64,000 nucleotides of DNA from an uncultured Bryobacterales bacterium (lineage in GTDB: Bacteria; Acidobacteriota; Terriglobia; Bryobacterales; UBA6623), in assembly GCA_951813065.1 (NCBI GenBank), contig CATOTH010000010.1:124001-188000 (forward strand), in the 5' to 3' direction. The translations under genes were made by a program, and so were the position numbers. Shown piece by piece: positions 59,176-64,000 of the stretch (positions within the stretch are counted from its first letter, which is position 1; every line of letters begins with the position of its first letter). The notes under the pieces are model-generated. The model saw only the letters and a list, made by a program, of their open reading frames with translations. It searched no databases and was not told the DNA's origin.

Positions 59176-62100
59176 TCAGTTGTCCCGCAGGAGCCCGAGC
59201 AGCTCGTCAGCGGACATCTTTCCGCTCAGGTCCGTCCCCGCAAGGAGATTGTCGGCAAGATCCCGCTTCGAGCGGTGCAAATCGACGATCTTCTCCTCGA
59301 TGCTGTCTTTCATCACCAACCGGTAGATGGTCACGGGCCGGGTCTGGCCGATGCGGTGGGCGCGGTCGGACGCCTGATCTTCGACTGCGGGATTCCACCA
59401 CGGATCCAGGTGAACGACATAGTCGGCTGCGGTTAAGTTCAGGCCCTGTCCTCCCGCCCGCAGGCTAATGAGAAACAAGCTGCCGCTGCCTGCCTGGAAG
59501 GCATCGACTTCTTGCTTCCGCTTCTTGGATGGAGTGCTTCCGTCCAGGTAGCGGTAATCGATCTTGCGCCGATCCAACTCCCCTCGCACGATCTCCAAGT
59601 GGCTGACGAACTGGCTGAACACCAGGGCCTTGTGCCGGTTCTCCATCAGCTCTTCGACGGTTTCGAGGAACGTCTCCAGCTTGGAACCCTCGATCTTCGC
59701 CTCAGGCATGACGAGCCTTGGATGGCAGCAAGCCCGGCGTAGCCTTGTGATCTCGGCGAGGACCTTCAAGTGCTGCGGAGTCTTGGCCTCGGCGTCCGAA
59801 TCCGACTCCAGCTTCTCAACGGCCCGCTGCCTCATCGCCTCATAGAGCGCCCTCTCCTCACGACTCATCTCGATCCGCAGTGTGATCTCAGTCCTGGCGG
59901 GAAGCTCGTCTAGTACGGCCGACTTCGTCCGACGCAGGATGAACGGTTGGATCAAGCGCCTCAGCCGAGCCTTCGCGGACTGGCTGCCCGACTGGTGGAT
60001 CGGGCTCGCGAAATTCTTCGCGAAGGAATCAGCAGTCCCCAGCAATCCTGGGTTGATGAAGTTGAACAGGTTGTGGAGTTCGCCAAGATGGTTCTCGATC
60101 GGAGTTCCCGTGGTAATCATGCGGAAGTCGCCCACCAACCTCATCGCCGCCCGCGAGCGCATGGTCTCGCGGTTCTTGATGGCCTGGGCCTCGTCGAGGA
60201 CGATCGTGGACCACTGGACACCAGCCAGGTCATCCGCTTCCTGGTGCAGCAAGCCGTAACTGCAGACAACGACATCGAAGGGGCCCGCGAGCTCCAGCAT
60301 CCGCTGACGGTTGCCGGGCCCGAACAGCCGACAGTTGAGCGTGGGGGAGAAGCGGTGCGCTTCGTCGATCCAGTTCGGGCAGACGGACGTAGGCGCGACA
60401 ACCAGCGTCGGTCCGGATGGAGCCCTCGACAGCGCCACGGCCAGCGCTTGAAGCGTCTTGCCAAGACCCATGTCGTCCGCCAGACATGCTCCGGCACCCC
60501 ATCCGGCGAGACGGGTCGCCCACTTGAATCCTTCGACCTGGTACTCCCGCAGGTCGGCTTGGAGAGTGGAGGGAACGTCCGGGTCCAGCGACTGAGCATC
60601 GCGAAAGCGCTGGATCTGCTTGGCCCAGGCGGCGTCGGAATCCACGGAGCCCGCATCTTCGACGATGGACTCCAGTGCATGGGCCCGCGAAGCGTGTAAC
60701 CGCAATTGCTTCCCCTGTCGGTCGACGAGAGCGGTCAAGTCCTCGACGCGCTGCCGGAACCGGTCTGTAAGCGCGAGGAACTCGTTGCCTTTGAGAGGCA
60801 GGAAACGCCCGGTGGCGCTTTCCATCAGATCCAGCACCTGTCGCAACGTCAGGACCAGTCCCGAGTCCAGCTCGACCTTCCCTTCGATGCCGAACCAGTC
60901 CCGGTGGCGACGGATTCTTAGCGCGAGCCGGTCCGTGTTCGCACTGTCATGAACCTTCAGCTTCTCGCCTTCGGGCCACGACACCTTGACGGCATCGCCC
61001 AGCAAGCGCAACTCCTCCAGCAACTCTAGGCTCGATTGGGGATCCGGAAGAATCCAAGCCGTGCCATTCCAGCCCGACGCGGAGAGAGACGGACAAGCGG
61101 ATGCTGCGGCTTCAAACCGTCGTGTCTCGTCCGCCAAATCGCGCTGTGCCCGCGCACCTTTGCCGTCGACGTATGCGAAAACCGTCACGCCGCCGTGGCC
61201 CGGGGACAACGATGGACCCTCGTCTCCCAGTGGCCGCACAGCCGGCTCGACCTGAAGGCCGTCCTCGAAAGGGGTGAGGCGAAACTGGGGTGTGGTGTCC
61301 GCGGCCACCTCGGTCGATCCAGTGTCGGCGGCGGCGAGGTCGGAATGCACGGTCAGGAGGCTGCTGACAGAATGGATGGCCGGGCCGATCTTGTGGCTCA
61401 TGTCCGACGGGACACCCAGCCCATCCGATCCGAGCACCTCCGCAATCTCCCAGTGCTGGCGTTCGAAGACGGAGACAGCCAGGCGCGTCTCCGATTGGAA
61501 TTCAATCACGGTATCCCCGGAATCCGGCGGCTCCGGGACGAGCCTCATGCGAACTACGCCCCCGTCGGTCGTCACCCGCAGTTGCGGGTCAGACCGAACG
61601 ATTTCCACCTTCTTCGTAGGGGTGTCTTGTCGATAGACTTGGGGGTGCCCGACGAGAGCTTGGAACGCCGCATTGTAGTCGAGGTAGTATACCGGGGCGT
61701 ATCGCAGGTACTGCTCGGACTGAATCGCCGCGCAGACCTTGAAGTCCTGCGGCGATAGAAACTCCACGTTCGTCCGCGTGTGGAGGCGCTTGAGCCCGAC
61801 CGACCTTCCCTTGGACCACTTTCCCGTCTTGCTCAACTTCTGTTCAACCGGTTCGATAGCCGGTCCTGCGTCCGACAGCGAGACGCGCCAAACCAACCTC
61901 GACTCGGAGACGCGCTTGGGTTTGGCGGCAAAGGATTCGGCTGTCATGCGCTCCAGCGCAGCCAGACCTCGTTCCCACGAACTGACTGTCTCCAGAGAGT
62001 TCAGCAGTGCATCCGTGCCCAAGGCGTCGACCGGTTCGTCATCAGGGAAGAGGTTCTGGCTGGCTGGCACCACCCGCCGACCAATGCGACGAAACTCCAA

Positions 62101-63342
62101 GGCCACCCATCTGTACCCGGCACGGCTGGCACGGGTCTCCAGCGCTCTGATCTCCTGATAGGAATCTCGCGCGGCCGCATCATCGCACCAACAGAAAACG
62201 ATGTAGACCACGAGTGCATCCAGGGGGGCCAACTCGGAAACTCTCAATCTGTCGATGTCGCCGACCGTCGACTTCGCGATCTCGACTTTGCCCTCGGCTA
62301 GGTGAATCGCGCACCGCAGCGCCTTGTGCAGCGGCGTGGCCACTTCTTCCCGCAACGCTCTGTCGACGTACTTGGTCGCGACTGCCAGGCGAGATCTGTC
62401 CCCGGTGCTGATTAGCGCGAACACATAGAGGGGACCAAACAACCCTGCCAGCACTAGATCCCGTTTGCGCTCGAGCTTCCTGAGTGTGGCAAGTGCGTCT
62501 TCGAAGTGGGTGATCGCGGCTTCGCGTTGTCCTCGAACCGAGAAGAGCCATCCCCGGTACAGCTCGCGCACTGAGTTCGTGTTGCCGTGCAACCACTTCT
62601 CCGCCGCTTCCAGGTTCCCGCACAGCAGAGCGTGCTCGATGGCCAGGCTGCACAACGGATGATCCGACTCAAGTTGACTAGCAGCATCGTTTAGGAGACC
62701 TGACAGCTGATCAACCGGTAACAGTCCGTCGTGGGCATCCCGGACCAGCCTGTATACTGCTGCGTCCCGAATTAGCGGATCTCTGGATTGGAGCCAGTCC
62801 AAATCCAATGGCTGGCCGAAGAGGCGTGTTTCCCAGGCGAACGGCGCGCCGCCGTAGTGCCAGCTTCGACGGGCCCACTCGTCCCGAAGCATGGCGAAGC
62901 TCTGGACATCGTTGCAGTAAACTGCGATACGAAGACTCCCGTAGATGCTCTCGTAGGTGTAGTGAACGCCATAGGAACTGCTGTCCGGGTCCATTCCCGG
63001 GCGGCGCTCATACAAGATCCGCAAGTGGCTGCCCAGGCGTCCCTCCCGTTCGGCGTTCCTTGTGATCGCTTCAACGATGTCTGGACTGCACTGAAGACTG
63101 TTGATTGTCCCTTGCAACAACCCGCCGGACCGCAACTTCTTGGCGAGTTGCCTCCATCCGGCTAGAGTGAGTGGCTTGACGGATTGGCTCCGTCCGCTGG
63201 CACGCCTCACGAGTTCTAGCACCTCGGAGGAATGCACGGGATTGTAGTAGACCGACAGCAGTTCGAGCACGATCTGCTCGTTCAAGGTCAGCGATGAGAA
63301 GGTTGCTAGCAGTGTGTTGACAAGGGGCTGACTCGTATTCAT
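59176..63342 (-). CDS. Large SNF2-family helicase
   Basis: About 1388 residues. The first about 900 are a long, mainly helical region with TPR-like stretches, including HGNTNSVRELYRGWLFSVRG. The SNF2 motor is C-terminal: ACLADDMGLGKTLQALAVAL (near residue 958), VVAPTSVCPNWIDEA, the DEAQ box (VLDEAQAIKN, near 1050), ITTGTPIENHLGELH, RRTKSAVLDELP and helicase C with LVFSQFVSHLE, DGSTPSKKRKQEVDAF, SLRAGGQGLNLT and DRAHRIGQTRPV. It is the type found in many environmental bacteria, often isolated. Its cellular role is unknown. ATG 63342 (third codon of the open frame) is the likely start. Confidence 0.92.
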   Translation of the reverse strand: MNTSQPLVNTLLATFSSLTLNEQIVLELLSVYYNPVHSSEVLELVRRASGRSQSVKPLTLAGWRQLAKKLRSGGLLQGTINSLQCSPDIVEAITRNAEREGRLGSHLRILYERRPGMDPDSSSYGVHYTYESIYGSLRIAVYCNDVQSFAMLRDEWARRSWHYGGAPFAWETRLFGQPLDLDWLQSRDPLIRDAAVYRLVRDAHDGLLPVDQLSGLLNDAASQLESDHPLCSLAIEHALLCGNLEAAEKWLHGNTNSVRELYRGWLFSVRGQREAAITHFEDALATLRKLERKRDLVLAGLFGPLYVFALISTGDRSRLAVATKYVDRALREEVATPLHKALRCAIHLAEGKVEIAKSTVGDIDRLRVSELAPLDALVVYIVFCWCDDAAARDSYQEIRALETRASRAGYRWVALEFRRIGRRVVPASQNLFPDDEPVDALGTDALLNSLETVSSWERGLAALERMTAESFAAKPKRVSESRLVWRVSLSDAGPAIEPVEQKLSKTGKWSKGRSVGLKRLHTRTNVEFLSPQDFKVCAAIQSEQYLRYAPVYYLDYNAAFQALVGHPQVYRQDTPTKKVEIVRSDPQLRVTTDGGVVRMRLVPEPPDSGDTVIEFQSETRLAVSVFERQHWEIAEVLGSDGLGVPSDMSHKIGPAIHSVSSLLTVHSDLAAADTGSTEVAADTTPQFRLTPFEDGLQVEPAVRPLGDEGPSLSPGHGGVTVFAYVDGKGARAQRDLADETRRFEAAASACPSLSASGWNGTAWILPDPQSSLELLEELRLLGDAVKVSWPEGEKLKVHDSANTDRLALRIRRHRDWFGIEGKVELDSGLVLTLRQVLDLMESATGRFLPLKGNEFLALTDRFRQRVEDLTALVDRQGKQLRLHASRAHALESIVEDAGSVDSDAAWAKQIQRFRDAQSLDPDVPSTLQADLREYQVEGFKWATRLAGWGAGACLADDMGLGKTLQALAVALSRAPSGPTLVVAPTSVCPNWIDEAHRFSPTLNCRLFGPGNRQRMLELAGPFDVVVCSYGLLHQEADDLAGVQWSTIVLDEAQAIKNRETMRSRAAMRLVGDFRMITTGTPIENHLGELHNLFNFINPGLLGTADSFAKNFASPIHQSGSQSAKARLRRLIQPFILRRTKSAVLDELPARTEITLRIEMSREERALYEAMRQRAVEKLESDSDAEAKTPQHLKVLAEITRLRRACCHPRLVMPEAKIEGSKLETFLETVEELMENRHKALVFSQFVSHLEIVRGELDRRKIDYRYLDGSTPSKKRKQEVDAFQAGSGSLFLISLRAGGQGLNLTAADYVVHLDPWWNPAVEDQASDRAHRIGQTRPVTIYRLVMKDSIEEKIVDLHRSKRDLADNLLAGTDLSGKMSADELLGLLRDN

Positions 63343-64000
63343 GACCAATCCGGCGAGCCTTCGAGAGAGACAGTCGGCGCGGGCTCAACGATGCGACCGA
63401 TGCAAAGAGATATTGTGCCAGCACATCCGAACGACTTTCCGCCAACTACTTCTGAAGCGGGCGTCCGGCTCCACGGCAGTACGTATGCGAACTCAACATC
63501 AGGCGGATGCGCGGGGTGGTCGGGATCGGTTCGCGCTCCCGCTTGAGGCCGAGCAGGTCCGGCGCCAAGCTAGGGCTCTTCCTCGGTGCGTTCCCGGAGC
63601 CCGGAATTCAGCGAATGGCACGGATCGAGTCCAGCCACCAGCCTGCGTCTTCCCTGCTGCTGCTCCGTTTGCCGCGCCGCCACCGCCAAGATCCACTTCA
63701 ATTTGCGAGAGGAGTGAACTGCAGTTGCGTCGGACTCCACGCCGTTCACCCACCCGTGGCTCCCAGCAATCCAGACTTACCACATCGGTTCTTCCGAGTC
63801 CTCGAGTTACAGATTCTCTGCGCGTCCATCGATGTTTCACAATTCAACTCGCGGTGCAAGCAGGGTGTCCCTGGACTGGCTCGGATCGAGGGAACGACCG
63901 CAAGTGACAGGACTCCCACGAGGCAGCCGAAGGACTGCCAGTTCATCGTATGGTCGGGCTGGTTCGCCTACGTCAGGATTCCCCCGATCACGTGCCCGTG
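63343..64000. other. Window end without recognisable gene
   Basis: Short frames here have no domain. A minus-strand frame beginning at 63946 starts with a signal-peptide-like MNWQSFGCLVGVLSLAVV but then becomes uninformative and ends after 66 residues. It may be the remnant of a secreted protein. The sequence continues beyond the window. Confidence 0.35.

Overview
The window looks like a chromosome segment of a GC-rich, Gram-negative bacterium. The evidence is outer-membrane-type proteins, many lipoproteins and signal peptides, tripartite RND efflux, and menaquinone made through the futalosine route (MqnE plus an MqnP-like prenyltransferase). Secreted sulfatases, DUF3604, DUF3179, DUF29, Uma2, Tat-exported enolase-superfamily proteins and a fused alpha/beta 2-oxoacid dehydrogenase E1 suggest an Acidobacteriota-like or similar environmental lineage. 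That placement is an inference; no marker gene here fixes it.

Left third (1-25 kb): accessory and secretome genes mixed with debris. It starts with a DUF3179 protein. A two-gene type III polyketide synthase / isoprenylcysteine-methyltransferase-like operon follows, then a YIP1 membrane protein and a hydrolase gene cut off where its catalytic domain should begin. Next are a sulfatase and an XRE regulator / conserved unknown pair with a palindromic operator. A decayed copy of the 3' end of that unknown gene lies about 4 kb upstream. From 9 to 12 kb are pseudogenes: a formylglycine-generating-enzyme fragment joined to a frameshifted IS4-type transposase, and a second heavily broken gene. After these come a secreted beta-helix protein, an alpha/beta hydrolase, a SWIM-SNF2 helicase, an ISAs1-family transposase carrying a DUF4338 (DruA-like) domain, a Uma2 nuclease-like protein with a coiled-coil tail, a Tat-exported enolase-superfamily enzyme, a holin-like membrane protein, a small outer-membrane beta-barrel and a degenerate tRNA-Ala.

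Middle (25.5-41 kb): a plus-strand block encodes the E1 dehydrogenase, a DUF192 lipoprotein, one RND adaptor and two tandem RND permeases. The arrangement is like MdtABC, so the two permeases may work together. A lipoprotein and a large DUF3604 protein face it. Next to them is a membrane protein / winged-helix regulator pair whose promoter carries four symmetric half-sites.

Right part (41-64 kb): a decayed gene, a HigBA toxin-antitoxin pair with its own operator, a secreted ADP-ribosylglycohydrolase-like lipoprotein, a Vps62-related secreted protein and a fibronectin lipoprotein. Housekeeping genes follow: hslVU, mqnE, mqnP, trpC, fabG, fabD and a 23S rRNA-type uracil methyltransferase. A second sulfatase, a MerR regulator and a B3-type metallo-beta-lactamase-fold protein lie among them. 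The fabD-fabG-trpC-mqnP genes overlap by a few bases and form one tight operon. The window ends with a very large SNF2 helicase and about 650 bases with no recognisable gene.
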